This document shows, in pieces, positions 40,556 to 51,940 of a stretch of 64,000 nucleotides of DNA. How positions within the stretch are numbered: the first letter of the stretch is position 1; the number at the start of each line of letters is the position of its first letter. The position numbers and the translations under genes were made by a program. The DNA is from Trichoplax adhaerens (Eukaryota; Placozoa; Uniplacotomia; Trichoplacea; Trichoplacidae): contig NW_002060949.1 in the NCBI RefSeq assembly GCF_000150275.1, positions 2,415,836 to 2,479,835 of the forward strand, written 5' to 3'. The notes below the pieces were generated by a model. That model searched no databases. It had not been told where the DNA came from and saw nothing but the letters and a program-made list of their open reading frames with translations.

Positions 40556-42722
40556 ATTAATCTTGGTTCGATCTTCAGATAAGCTGTGCAAATTCTGATT
40601 CAGTTGCTTTTAGCCATGTACGCTTAATCTATTTTAAATTTAATTTTAGTTTAGTTTTATTGTATCTTGCAAAGCAATCACTCACAGTAATTTATAAATG
40701 GTCGATGTGGTTCTTCGGATGGCCTGGTGTACTGTCTGTACTTGACTTCAGAAAGGGACAGGACGCCACGAGAATAGGACAATCTGCTGTATTGCACGCC
40801 TGCACCGGCTGTATCGGTACCTCAGTATGGTACAGTATAGTATATCATTACGACGAACTGCACCGTACTACGGCTGCTATGGTGATAAAAGGTGATGTTG
40901 ATATTGATGCAGATTTGAGCTTATGATGAATTATTATTTATTTTTATTAGGCAATAATTTCATTAATTTCAAAAATCAGCTGTTTTAAAAGTTTTCATAT
41001 ATATATATATATACTTTAGTTCAGGTTCTAGAGGTATGGCATTCTACAGTCTTGCATGCATATCGAATACAGAGCGCATTTTTATTCCATATTACTGTAC
41101 TGTATATATTTATAACGGCACTTCGCAAATAAACCATGATGTTCCATAACTTACATTTATAAAGTAATTTCATTTTGTATTTACTTAACTTAACTTATAC
41201 TATCGCTACAAGATATTGCATTAATAGACCAGTGTAATGTAAGAGGTCCTGTATGTTTACGGACATATGATAGATAAACCTTCAGTGAGATCAGTGACAT
41301 ACGAGTGTACAGTACTGTACACTTGAGGTATTTGCGCAAAGAAGAACTTATTTATTGAGACAGAAGTGACCACGAGGAAGTTCTAGACAGGAGCAAGATT
41401 GCCTAGATAACGTTCACAGGCAAACAAGGAGATAATGAACGAAGGAATGATCAGTTACAGAAATGTACCCATACTTATAGTACATACGCACAGTATGTGT
41501 AGTACGATATTAATAATACAACACTGTACTGGGAACTATTTCGGAGTGAATAAGAAGGAAGATACAAAACGCTGCTATGAACTCTAAAAGTTATATCGTA
41601 GTTATAATTCAACACGTAATATTACAATTAGTATTTTATTAAAACATATATCCTTTAACGATCAAGTACGCGTACAATACTTGAAACTTAACAAAGCGAT
41701 TTACGACGAATGTGTGTTAAAATAAGCTAGCACAGTAGAAGGATTTCTTGCGAATCCAGTCTTTACTTAGACTTTATCTTATCCGATGCAGATCGAAGCA
41801 TAACTACAATATTCATTGACTTTCTACGTGTATGATAGATTACTAGCCAGACAACGAGAATAAATTGTAAGTGAGGGTTAAGAACATTTACTGTAAAGTG
41901 TCTCACTAGTATTTCATAATATAACAGATACGTACTGTATGCAGTAGTATATAATCGTATCTGTCTGTATCGGATCAGGCAGTGGTATCATCTTGATCCC
42001 CCAAAATTAGCGCTAATTTCATATAATGTAGTCAGAAGGTAGCTAGACTATTGATTACGGCATGATTTAAAAGTTTTATCAGGGTAAAGATAGGGCATAG
42101 CGCATCAGCATGGTTTATAGTTGAGGCTAATCTGGTAGCTTTGGTACAGAACTGCATGATCGTATAGGGATACAGCTGTACAATTATAAACGTACGAGTA
42201 TATATGTCACGGTCCATCGGTAAAAATTTTTATAGTTTTCATGAATAGTGATAAAAATCGAAATTTTGAAAAAATGTATGGAATACATTTTTCGTAGCGT
42301 AGATATAGAACCAGCCCTATTACTTTTTGAATGGGTCTTGTATATATAGCTCTGTCAAAATTGGTTAAATTAAATGATATGAGCGGATAATGATCTAGTG
42401 CCTCAGGATTTTAAGTTTGTGTTTATTTCATCAAATATCGATTTATGTCTTTATAGTAGCATTATCAAATTGCATATGCCCGCAGGAAGAATCGATAATG
42501 CAACAATGGTAGTAAGCAGAATCTATATATCCGTTACAAAAATTGCTATAAAAAATTGACATAAATGATTTTACAAGATATTTTGCAGTGATTCTCAGCA
42601 GAGTTATGTTAATTTTTCAATTACTTGCTTTCGGTAGTTTATGTTAACTAGTGAAGAAAGGAATAACGAGTAAAAAGTGATAAAATCAATTACAGCCATT
42701 TATAAAGCTATAAGAGATTTCG
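40556..42722. other. Intergenic region upstream of PET100
   Basis: Mostly without features. A plus-strand open frame at 40660-40926 is listed separately. Palindromic pentamer runs lie at about 41086-41105, 41307-41324 and 41517. An (AT)n tract is at 40997-41014. A minus-strand frame at 42032-42217 has no recognisable content. Confidence 0.4.
40705..40926 (+). CDS. Unrecognised small open frame, possibly spurious
   Basis: Open frame of 73 codons from an ATG at 40705; the frame stays open upstream to about 40660 without another ATG. It is less AT-rich than its surroundings and encodes MWFFGWPGVLSVLDF, then a mixed segment with ACTGC and an acidic end (GDVDIDADLSL). I recognise no domain. It starts 150 bp upstream of the PET100 start on the opposite strand, so it could be a divergent transcript, a lone exon or chance. 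Confidence 0.2.
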   Translation: MWFFGWPGVLSVLDFRKGQDATRIGQSAVLHACTGCIGTSVWYSIVYHYDELHRTTAAMVIKGDVDIDADLSL

Positions 42723-44256
42723 TTACCACTGTTTTTGAGATACCTTGTGGGCAATAAGATTTAAATCACATTTTTTTAAGGCTTCAATTAATTCGCCCTT
42801 CTTTGATGATGGCGCCGCATCTAACCACGCATCTCTCCAGGATAGTAACATTGACGTTCTTGCTTCAAGAATATTTCCACGATTATTTTCCTCACAATCA
42901 ATTATCTGTGATTCTGTTAAGTGGAGCCTTCTTCCAAGCATTTTCCATTTCTTACCCAAGTTTTTAGCAACAAACTGAATACAGTTTAACCAGTCTAGAT
43001 GACAAAATTTCAGATTAGTTTAATCCAAGGCTTGAAAATTAATTTAAAATTCTTTTGTATTATGTTACATAATTGAGAGCAGAAAGTACTGTACTGTAAC
43101 GATATGGTGTCAATTGTATATTGCATATGAAATTGATCGGTCTATGCTGTCAGATTATACATGGTGGTACACAGTAATATTACGCCTTTTAACGACATGA
43201 AGTATTTTATGAAGACTCGCACAGTAAAATCATACAAAGAGACTCAACCTGATAATGATGCCATGAGGACCAGAGATTTATATACATACGAGTAATGGAA
43301 TACATAATATACAATATATCATTAGTCAGTATAGTATCACTTGGCGATTTATTCAATATAGCATGTAGTTGACAATAGAATAAATGTCATAGTACGGTAG
43401 AAATCCATTGATCATTAACATATACAGTATACTGTACTCTTACAGTAATATAGTAGATACATTTAATAGCGTTAGCAATTTAATATTCTCAATTATCTTG
43501 GCTAAAATGCTTTGGTAGATTCCATGTTTCAATTTAACTTCGTCTGACTCGCAATAAAATAAATGATATAACAATCTAAAATGTCATAGCATATCTTAAG
43601 TGTTATAAATATCCCATCGGCATATCAATAAGAGAAACGAACTAGATAAGGGCATACCGTTACTAAGTACTAGTTAAGCCTCTAAATTCTATTTATTTAC
43701 GATGGTATTTCATTTTTGTGAAGGTAGAAACAAGTACTGGAAATGTAAATATTGCTACAAAATACAGTAATTTTATGTAGGATTGATCCGTTATTGGAGT
43801 CAATGATAATAATAATATTAATTTTAGGCACTGAGCAACTGTATTGCGCCACTATCGTCAGTGAGCTGGCTAACACTAGTAAATGCATTATACCGTACCG
43901 TCTTCATTCCATTCATCCTCTCCGGCGATGAGATCGGCTGTCATCTTCTGTTGCTGCCCATCCTTTTGTAGTTGGTAAGCTGTTTCTAATTTTTTTGCTA
44001 AGATATTTGCTGTAGTTTCAATACTTTGCAATGCGTCAATAAAAATACGAAAAATGTTGCTATCTGGGCATTTCATAACAATCGTTAGAATATAAGTATT
44101 TTTGTCATTCTGTGTTGAACATTTTTTCAATTCTTCCAAATCGTCGATAGCTAGTATTCTTTTTTGGATTAATCTATTGCTCATATGTTCTGGTGGCATT
44201 GATTTTATTAATTCCGTCCATACATCAGTTACTGCGTTCTTTTGATATTTGTCCAT
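42723..44256 (-). CDS. CARD plus death-domain adaptor, CRADD/RAIDD-like
   Basis: Probable adaptor linking a death-domain platform to a CARD-containing caspase. Two exons on the minus strand, 43894-44256 and 42723-42974, joined in phase 0, give 204 aa (human CRADD is 199). The open frame extends a little further upstream only through a GTG; the ATG at 44256 is the likely start. Residues about 8-92 read as a CARD: six-helix pattern with LIQKRILAIDDLEELKKC, DKNTYILTIVMKCP and FRIFIDALQSIETTANILAKKL. Residues about 122-199 read as a death domain: FVAKNLGKKWKMLGRRLHL, the ESQIIDCEENNRGN turn, SWRDAWLD and ALKKCDLNLIAHKV, close to FADD/CRADD patterns. The first death-domain helix looks short, so a small exon between 42975 and 43893 may be missing. 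Domain calls are by motif pattern, not by search. The CARD+DD order is the CRADD arrangement. Confidence 0.75.
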
Positions 44257-46425
44257 TGTCGATGTTCGTGTTTTGATAGGTGCTAGTGAGATCACTTTGC
44301 TTCGGGTTGTTTGGTCTGTAGCTATAGGTATACCCGGTATATACCACCTGAACGGTTATGGATAAGTTTTCCACCTTTAATGTATAACCTAATTGTCAAA
44401 GTTGTAGCACTATATCAATTTTTACGTAATTCTTGATTTAAGGTTAAGGTATAATTGCGCCTGTATATCGCGTCGCTACAATTGCTTGATAAATACAGTA
44501 CATATCATATAGGATAAGCGCCAATTTATGTGTCTATACTGTATAGTGTATAGTATGCGCGTACGTACATGGAGATTAATCTGTTAACTTATGAGAGCTT
44601 TGTGAAATTGCCGAAATGTTAATTTTATTAACGTGACTGAATATCATTTGAAATAGCTAACGAGCATTTATTTGATCTAATGATCTTAATTTGGCGCGTT
44701 GTGCAATTATATTGATTCTCTTGTGTCTGTAATCAGTTTCATAGCAACAGCTGTCTAATAAGTACACATTCATATGTAATCAACTTTGAACAGTCTCTAA
44801 CCTTACAACGACTACAGGGTCTTTGGTATTTTACCTTAGTGGTTTCTCAGCCTGAGTTATGTTGGTGGTTACTGGCGTTTAATGTTGGACAAAATACTTT
44901 ACCAACTGTTGCTCTACTCTGATGAGTCTGATTGCGATTGTCTGTACAAAAAATGTCTGCATGTCTGTACGTTCTGTTGTACTGTATCTGTAGACTAATA
45001 CAAATACTTAATGCTGAGGTACAATGGTACAGTACAGTACAGTACAGTGGATTACTACTGTAAATGTATGTACTGTACACTGAAAGGTTCATCTGTGAGT
45101 TTCATCATAAAACACCAATCAGACGGACTTCGGAGTGACACTTAAACAGAAAAGACTGGACAGCGGGACAGTGTACAAAAAATGTCTGCATGTCTGTACG
45201 TTCTGTTGTACAGTACTGTAGACTAATACAAATACAGTACAGTACTTAATGCTGAGGTAGTGTACTGTACAGTACAATGGTACAACAGTACAGTACAGTA
45301 CTGTACACTGTACAGTACAGTGTACTGTACACTCACTCTACTAGAGTGTACAGTACAGTATAGTGGACTACTACTGTAAATGTATGTACTGTACTGTACA
45401 TGTAGACTGACCATGCCTGTTAGTCTGTTATTACTGTTCAAAGGTTCATCTATGAGTTTCATCGTAAAACACCAATCGGACGGACTTCGGAATGACACTT
45501 AAACAGACAAGACGGGACAGTGGGACAGTGCACCTATTGACTACCAGTACTAGTCACTTACTAACAGTCACCAGGAGTACTGAATGAGTGAACGAGCGAC
45601 GAAATCATGACGTCAATTCTAAATTTAAAATGGAAATCTGATGATGGATGAAAATAGAATGGTTGTATTCATCAATCAGTTCAAAAATAAGAAATAAGGA
45701 ATGAGGCAAAGATAAACAACCTTAGTATATTTTCCGAAGAGCAACTTGAAATGGGAATAAAATGCCATTACTTGTACTTGGTACCTCGTCGATGGGATAT
45801 TGTACTGTACTGCTGTCATGGAACAGGATGGAATAAATTAATTTAATTAATGAATTTGTGAACCGCTAGATTTTACTGTTGTACACTATGTTGGTGACAC
45901 AAGCGCCAGGTATCGTTTCAGTACTGTTACTCTCATACTGTAAATGATCGATATTGTAGAGTCTGTGCGTGTGCCCGCAGCGTTGACCCCCTGCGATTCA
46001 CGCGATACCGATGGTACGGTAATACTGTAGGACTGTACAGTACTGTATATTAAAGTGGTACTGTCTCACAATATTCAGCATCACGATCTGGCAAATTGAC
46101 GTTGAATTGTTGGCTAGTTTAGGCAAAATTGGAGAGGTAATCGGTAGCATAGAATTAGAATTATTATTGACAAGTAGTGTTGCTGTACTTACTAGTCAAG
46201 TGTAATCGGACTTGAGTGGAGTCAAGATTGCTGTAATAGTACTGGATATTTCTCTGAAGTGGAGAGAAAGCTAGACGTTATCACATCTTATGTCAGTTCT
46301 CGTCTTGGTAAAATAGGCGGATAGTGCTTTTGCCAACGACCATTTTACTTTTCCCCCCCATTGTAAGCAAATTTATTTTGGCTGATTTACACAGTGATTA
46401 CTAAAATCTTGAATTCATTTCAACG
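44257..46425. promoter_or_regulatory. Divergent intergenic region with a large duplication and palindromic arrays
   Basis: Between the divergent CRADD-like and syntaxin genes. Palindromic ACAGT/ACTGT arrays lie at about 45020-45070, 45232-45400, 45802-45812 and 46032-46048. A two-copy tandem duplication (44940-45530) is listed separately. Open frames on the minus strand at 44847-45092 and 45223-45498 are translations of the repeats and are rejected as genes. Confidence 0.5.
44940..45530. repeat. Two-copy tandem duplication with one expanded palindromic array
   Basis: Copy 1 spans about 44940-45170 and copy 2 about 45170-45530. Both start TGTACAAAAAATGTCTGCAT and end with a shared block containing AAACACCAATC.GACGGACTT and GACACTTAAACAGA. 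Copy 2 is about 120 bp longer because its central ACAGT/ACTGT array is expanded. Within copy 2, 14 nt arms at 45321-45334 and 45344-45357 are perfectly complementary. Confidence 0.85.
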
Positions 46426-47265
46426 ATGTCGAGGAGCGGTTTTGGACGTGGCTTTGATGGTAGTGTCGGTATGGCCGATATTGGTAGCGATGCCAATGTT
46501 AACACTATTACCAGGAATGTTCAGAAAATCAATCAGAACATGTCCGCAATCGAGAAAATGTTATCCAAAATTGGCACATCTCAAGATGGACAACGCTTTC
46601 GCGATAATATGGAAAAACTGGAAAGAGATAGTAGTGACTTAATTAAAGAGACCAATAAAAGTTTAAGACAACTCAATGCTTCAGCTGCCTATGATAGTGA
46701 CCGGATGAAGAAGGCCCAAGTAGATCGATTAAGCAGCGAATTTGCTCAATCTTTGACCAACTACCAAAAGATAGCCAAAAGAATAGCAGAAGCACAACGT
46801 GAAAATGTTGAAAAGATCAGGGCCAGTAGTTTTGGACATAGTACAGAGCCATTAATTGATACCGGCGCCAACCAGCCCTATTCGGAATATGCACCTTCTG
46901 GAAATTATCCTGGTAATTCATCATTTCAAATGCAGGCTGAAGATGCTGTCGATTTAGAAATGATTGAAGAACGTGAAAAATCCATTAAGCAGTTAGAAAG
47001 TGATATTGTTGATGTCAATGAAATTTTTAAAGATTTAGCTACCATGGTACACGATCAAGGGGAGGTAATTGATTCTATCGAAGCTAACGTTGAAAGCGCT
47101 GGAATGAATGTTACCGAGGCTAACACACAATTACAAGCTGCTGTTAAGTATCAAAAGAAATCACGAAAGAAGTTGATTTGTATCGTAGTCTTATTGCTTA
47201 TTGTTGCCGCAATAGTTGGTATTATCATTTGGCAAACGGTACCTAAGCCAAAGACCAAGCCTTGA
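46426..47265 (+). CDS. Syntaxin, STX7/STX12 type (Qa-SNARE)
   Basis: Tail-anchored SNARE of 279 aa that drives fusion at late endosomes and lysosomes in this subfamily. The N-terminal three-helix (Habc) region is at about residues 24-130 (NVQKINQNMSAIEKMLSKIG opens it). A Ser/Asn/Pro linker follows. The SNARE motif (about 178-240) contains EREKSIKQLESDIVDVNEIF and HDQGEVIDSIEANVE, with the zero-layer glutamine at about 211. A basic KKSRKK stretch precedes one C-terminal membrane anchor (about 250-269) and a very short lumenal tail. The match to human STX7/STX12 in the SNARE motif is strong. The gene has no intron, unlike most neighbours, which may indicate a retrocopy origin, but the frame is intact. 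The ATG at 46426 is chosen because it gives the natural SNARE N-terminus; another ATG in a different frame at 46394 is not used. Confidence 0.95.
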   Translation: MSRSGFGRGFDGSVGMADIGSDANVNTITRNVQKINQNMSAIEKMLSKIGTSQDGQRFRDNMEKLERDSSDLIKETNKSLRQLNASAAYDSDRMKKAQVDRLSSEFAQSLTNYQKIAKRIAEAQRENVEKIRASSFGHSTEPLIDTGANQPYSEYAPSGNYPGNSSFQMQAEDAVDLEMIEEREKSIKQLESDIVDVNEIFKDLATMVHDQGEVIDSIEANVESAGMNVTEANTQLQAAVKYQKKSRKKLICIVVLLLIVAAIVGIIIWQTVPKPKTKP

Positions 47266-49184
47266 AGATGCACTTATTTTCATTTCATGCCCGGGTAATT
47301 TGGGCCAGCAAATTATAATTCATGGTTAATTTTCATGTGCACAATAGAGAGATTTATCTTACTTTAAACATTGTACAGTCAGTATATTAAGAAGAAACGC
47401 AATTATGATGTAGTAGTTAGGCTTGGGATCTAAATTGCCGAGTGTGTGCTGTAATATACATTTATATATAAAATCACGGCGCTACAGTAATAGGAGCACA
47501 AACCAATATATATCGATACGAGTATGTATTTGCGTGTTTACATAGATTACAATAGTAAGATTTACGTAAATTTTATAGTAATTTAATGCCGACCAATCAA
47601 CTAAGTCACGTATATTAGCTGTAGTAACTGATTGATAGCCTTGGTGTAGTTAAATTTATTCATTAAAACTATGCTGTACATAAGTTGTAGGAATTATATC
47701 TTCCGTTATAATCCAGTATTCACAATTGCTGTTTGTTGGCGTTAATGGTGATAGTTTTATTACTTGATATTGCATTAAAATTAAAATTAACCACATTTTT
47801 GCTGCTGTAAAGCGCAAATATTAATTATTTTGCTGTCCAGATATCTGATTCTACTTCCTTGTAACATTCTAGCCACTTATATTATTAAAAATATAAATTA
47901 AATTGGAGATATAAGACTTTTTATGATAAGTCATGGACGATTAAGGTACAATCATACGTTTAGTAAACATAATATTGTACTATATGTCGAATATAACGTT
48001 AGCATTAGACAGCTTTACTGTTGAGCGCTTGAGTCAAAAGCGAATTTTTTACACGAATCCGATTTGAGTGATCGTTAACATCGTTATTGCACTTGCATGT
48101 AGCCTTTTCTTTAACATTGTTTTGAGGTAGGTAGGTAGGTGGGTATGGTAAACGTGGATACGTGATTCTATTACTACCGTACAGCACAATGCTAAGCCAT
48201 TTTGCATTTGAAATCATTACTGAGGCCAAAATAGGATTGACGCCCGCAAATAGTACTAAATACAGTGGGGAAGAAAATATTGTGGTATAATGTTGTAGTT
48301 CAAGGTACCGAATCATTCAAATGATTTACGCAAGATTAGAAAAGGAAAATCATTTCTGTTAGCTACACAATATTCTAATAGTACTTTATAATCGCTGAGT
48401 CAATCAAATACCACAAATTACGGATCGATGATAGTTGCAATATGAGAGAAAAAGTCAGTTATTGGATTATTCATCTACATTTTATTCTCTGAAAGTGCTC
48501 AACTGTTTTAGCAATATCTATAAATTTGTGTATTAGAACGTCACTACTTAAGCATACAGAATAGAACTATCTCAGTTTTTTTAGCTGTAATTTTTCGAAA
48601 GCATTGCATTACTCCGCTTTCAAACTACTACAGTAAAAAAGCAGCGTAACCAGACATTCCGGTTATATCAAAATCATCTTCGCATAACACGAAGAGTTAT
48701 GACTAACACTGCTAAATGCAATAAGGCGTCAAGTTATGAATATAAAACGATCCATTACATCACATTTTTGGCACCATATTGCCAAGTAAGCAGTTTTAAT
48801 TAACATTATTTAATGAATATTATTAGCATGTAGATAAATGAATTGTTTTAACAGCTCATATGCTTTTTCCTTATTAATAGATGTAATACTAAACAAAGTT
48901 CAAGATCTAGCCAGGTATAGTTATGCAAGCATGAAGAGCAAGATAGAAAGTTAGTAGAGTTTACAAAAGTTCTATACTCTATACTAAAAAACTGTCATGA
49001 ATATAACTTATTTGACGCTACTGAGACATATAATTTCTCCGTTCGTAATTTAATATTATTTCAGATCTTTGTTGCATAATTTACATGTTGAAAAATGAAT
49101 AGCAACGTTAGCTTCAAGCAATTTTAGACTAGGTTTTCAAACTTTGGAGGCTTTTTCTTAATTTTATTTCCAACAGCAGATTTG
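47266..49184. other. Convergent intergenic region, no gene seen
   Basis: Between the 3' ends of syntaxin and ATP6V0B. No coding sequence is supportable (the minus frame at 48005-48316 has no domain). Palindromic pentamer arrays are essentially absent; a single GTACAGT occurs near 47375. Confidence 0.4.
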
Positions 49185-49223
49185 CTAAGCAGGTAGTTTA
49201 TTTCCCATACCAGACTTGCTAAC
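49155..49223 (-). repeat. 34 nt tandem duplication in the last exon of ATP6V0B
   Basis: On the minus strand, copy 1 begins at 49223 (GTTAGCAAGTCTGGTATGGG...) and copy 2 at 49189 (CTTAGCAAATCTGCTGTTGG...); both continue AAATAAA. They are about 80% identical over 29 nt. The period of 34 is not a multiple of three, so the second copy is read in another frame and its TTAG gives the TAG stop at 49185-49187. Confidence 0.7.
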
Positions 49224-51940
49224 CTGTTGGCATATTAGGGTAATATCAATTTAATATATCAACACTCCAATGCAACATTATACTACCAGCGGTAAGTGAA
49301 ATGGATTTTACAAACGAGTACAAACATACAGACCTGAATGATACCAATGATTACACCAAACAGTCCAATAGCACTACCAAAAATTTCCACGATAAGTACC
49401 TGTTACATTTGTGTATAAATATCGTGAGTACTACGACACACGGATTATGCTATGTATAAATCGTGTATCAAACCTTGACGAAAAGGGACGCGTTCTGAGC
49501 ATCAGCTAAGGCAGCACCGCTAATAAGAAAATTTATGAATAATTAGGTACATAGCTATTAAAAGCTTATTACAATGTCATTATGTCCTACTTTGATAAGT
49601 AAATTAATAATACAGTGATTATTAACTGACCTTCCTACGATACCGACACAAATACCACAGGCTAAATTCGATAATCCAACCGTTAAACCAGCAGCAAATA
49701 TGGAGTAGCCTAATAAAGTAAATGTTTAGTTACGATAGTATAAGAAAGCACTAAAAATTATTTCAAGCCAAATTCACGTTCGAATTTTGCTAGTCCTCCA
49801 TTGTAATAACGTGCTTACCTCCAAAATAATTTTGCCTTAAGATAGCACTTGAACCTGTAGTATCATAGGGCTATATAGGGGTGCGAAAAAATGTGCATTG
49901 AGTAAATTATGATATAATTGTCAGAAACAAGTCAACTTAGTTAACGAAATAACTTACAGCGATATTATTGCTCAAGACGATAGCCATAATGATTCCGTAA
50001 ATGGCAACAGCTTCACAGAAGATGATACTACAAATATATAAGTGTTTTGCCAAATTACACATTCTATCCTGTGATGGATGATTTGAGAAAGTATATGTCT
50101 TGTTGGATCTTATAAGTTGCATAATACATAAATACTTACCTGACAAGATTCTTAGTCTTGATACGAGGAGCTTTGACACCGCCACCTACGATCGAAGAAC
50201 CTGTTGCAAAGATACCCCTATGGTAACATGGAAAGGTGATAACCTATGTTAGATACTCCCATATTCGAACTAGCCGTAACATATAGTAGCTTCAAATTAA
50301 TATGAAAAATTGTATTGGAAGTTGACAGAATTTTAACGTGGCAAATCTTGATTATCAACTTTCAGTTATGTACTTCATACGAGGAGGGTGAGCACTAAAT
50401 AAAGTTTTTCTACTTATTAACTATGGTTAGTAAATAGCACAGGCCTAGCATATCGAAGTACGAGTTTTTTAATTCTAATTCTACAATATACTGATAGTAA
50501 GACTCATCGATAAATTCTATAGTTAAAAGAAAGAAAGCTAACATAGTACATTTCAAATAGCAGTGTTTTAATGCAGAAAAGTAACGGTAGATAATTGACT
50601 AATAAAGAATACAAGATGATGCAACCTACCATGCAGCGCCAACAACAGATAATGAGATGGCAAGACCAATCCCAAGATCAGCCCACATAAATGGTGAAGT
50701 AGATTCAAAAAACCTAGAAGTAGATGGCCAGAAAAAGTTCTGTGAATTTATTGATATTAAGCGCATTTTTGAATTCTTAAAAGTTGGTGCATTTCAAAAA
50801 AATATTTCATATCCCCTTAATTTACGCCAATTTATAAGTATCATTAAGCTTCAGAACGTCAGAAGAAGTCATCAAAATAGAAGTTATCGTAAATATTAAT
50901 AAGTGCCGTCCTGTCTTCAAATGGTTTTAAAAGTTACAAAGATTGAGTAAAAGCTGTGCATTAGTAATTTATCTGAGGGGATAGAATGGGATTATCATGG
51001 TAGAAACTTTGTTACACTATTGATAGAACTATTTTGAATGGTATAGTGAATATATACTACAAATACTGTTGAGTACTTTAGTTGTAGCGGCAGGTCATCC
51101 GTATGTACGAGTACTACAGTATACTATATTACACTGGTATTATAATTTCAGTCTCTTTATAAAATAGTAATTGAGATCTTTTGGATATAAGATTACATAG
51201 AACTTTCTAAAATTACAAATACAGTCGATCAATTTATCTTGCCAGTTAATTCGTCTATGCGTATGTAAGTCTGTGATGTTAACATATGTTATCCGCTAGC
51301 TCGTATGATGGCGGCGTGGTTGTTCTAATCGATATACGCTGCTACCACTGTAATCAATCGTATAACGGAAGCCAACATTCATCGATAATTATTACGATAT
51401 TGGACTAAGAGGGAAATCATTTTATAAATGATTTACTCCATGCCAAATTCTATGTGTATAAGCATATGTTATCGAAGAATCGAGTCGGTATAGAATAACT
51501 TCCAAGTGAATTATCAGTTTTGGAAACATGGTCAAGCTTGGGCGACGTACTGCAATAGCGACTGCAAAAGTAATCAGTTCCCTTGTACTTACCATCCTAT
51601 ATCAAAACGGTAGCCAAGACCAGATAGAATGTAGTATAACCCTATTTATATTCATAACGATAGAAAATAGTTACTTTATTCCATCAAGATACAGAAGCAA
51701 GAAAAGCATTACGGTTGATGACATTAGAAATATGCGAGTGCCATATTGGTTGCAAATACAATATACATGGTATTACTATAGCAAGAAGCGTCTTTCAAGG
51801 TGGCTATTTTATCGACATATTCATACTTTAATCGTCATTTTCTACAAGTTAAGATAGGTTAGTTACTTACCAACTATTAAAATTGCCAGATAGAAGATAA
51901 TGTAAAGCACAAAATGATATTTATTCGTGTAATAGGCCAT
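49185..51940 (-). CDS. ATP6V0B: V-type proton ATPase proteolipid subunit c''
   Basis: Membrane subunit of the V0 rotor ring that carries protons into endolysosomes. Ten coding exons on the minus strand: 51871-51940, 51593-51641, 50630-50713, 50140-50217, 49958-50027, 49819-49870, 49631-49709, 49474-49519, 49334-49399, 49185-49223. All phases agree and give 210 aa (human 205). After a first hydrophobic segment come [29 protein letters not shown] and [20 protein letters not shown]. These lead into [20 protein letters not shown], with the proton-binding Glu of c'' subunits. Next are [19 protein letters not shown] and [10 protein letters not shown], then [15 protein letters not shown] with the second membrane Glu. 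The exon-by-exon match to human ATP6V0B is close throughout. The short last exon contains part of a 34 nt tandem duplication that supplies the stop codon. It is divergent from the TMEM104-like gene at 53351. Confidence 0.95.

Noticed and set aside
44847-45498. Two similar minus-strand proteins that look like paralogs
   Set aside because: Their similarity is explained by the non-coding tandem duplication; both are dominated by repeat-encoded residues.
50657-50899. Plus-strand open frame over ATP6V0B
   Set aside because: Antisense to exon 3 and its intron, with the coding evidence wholly on the minus strand.
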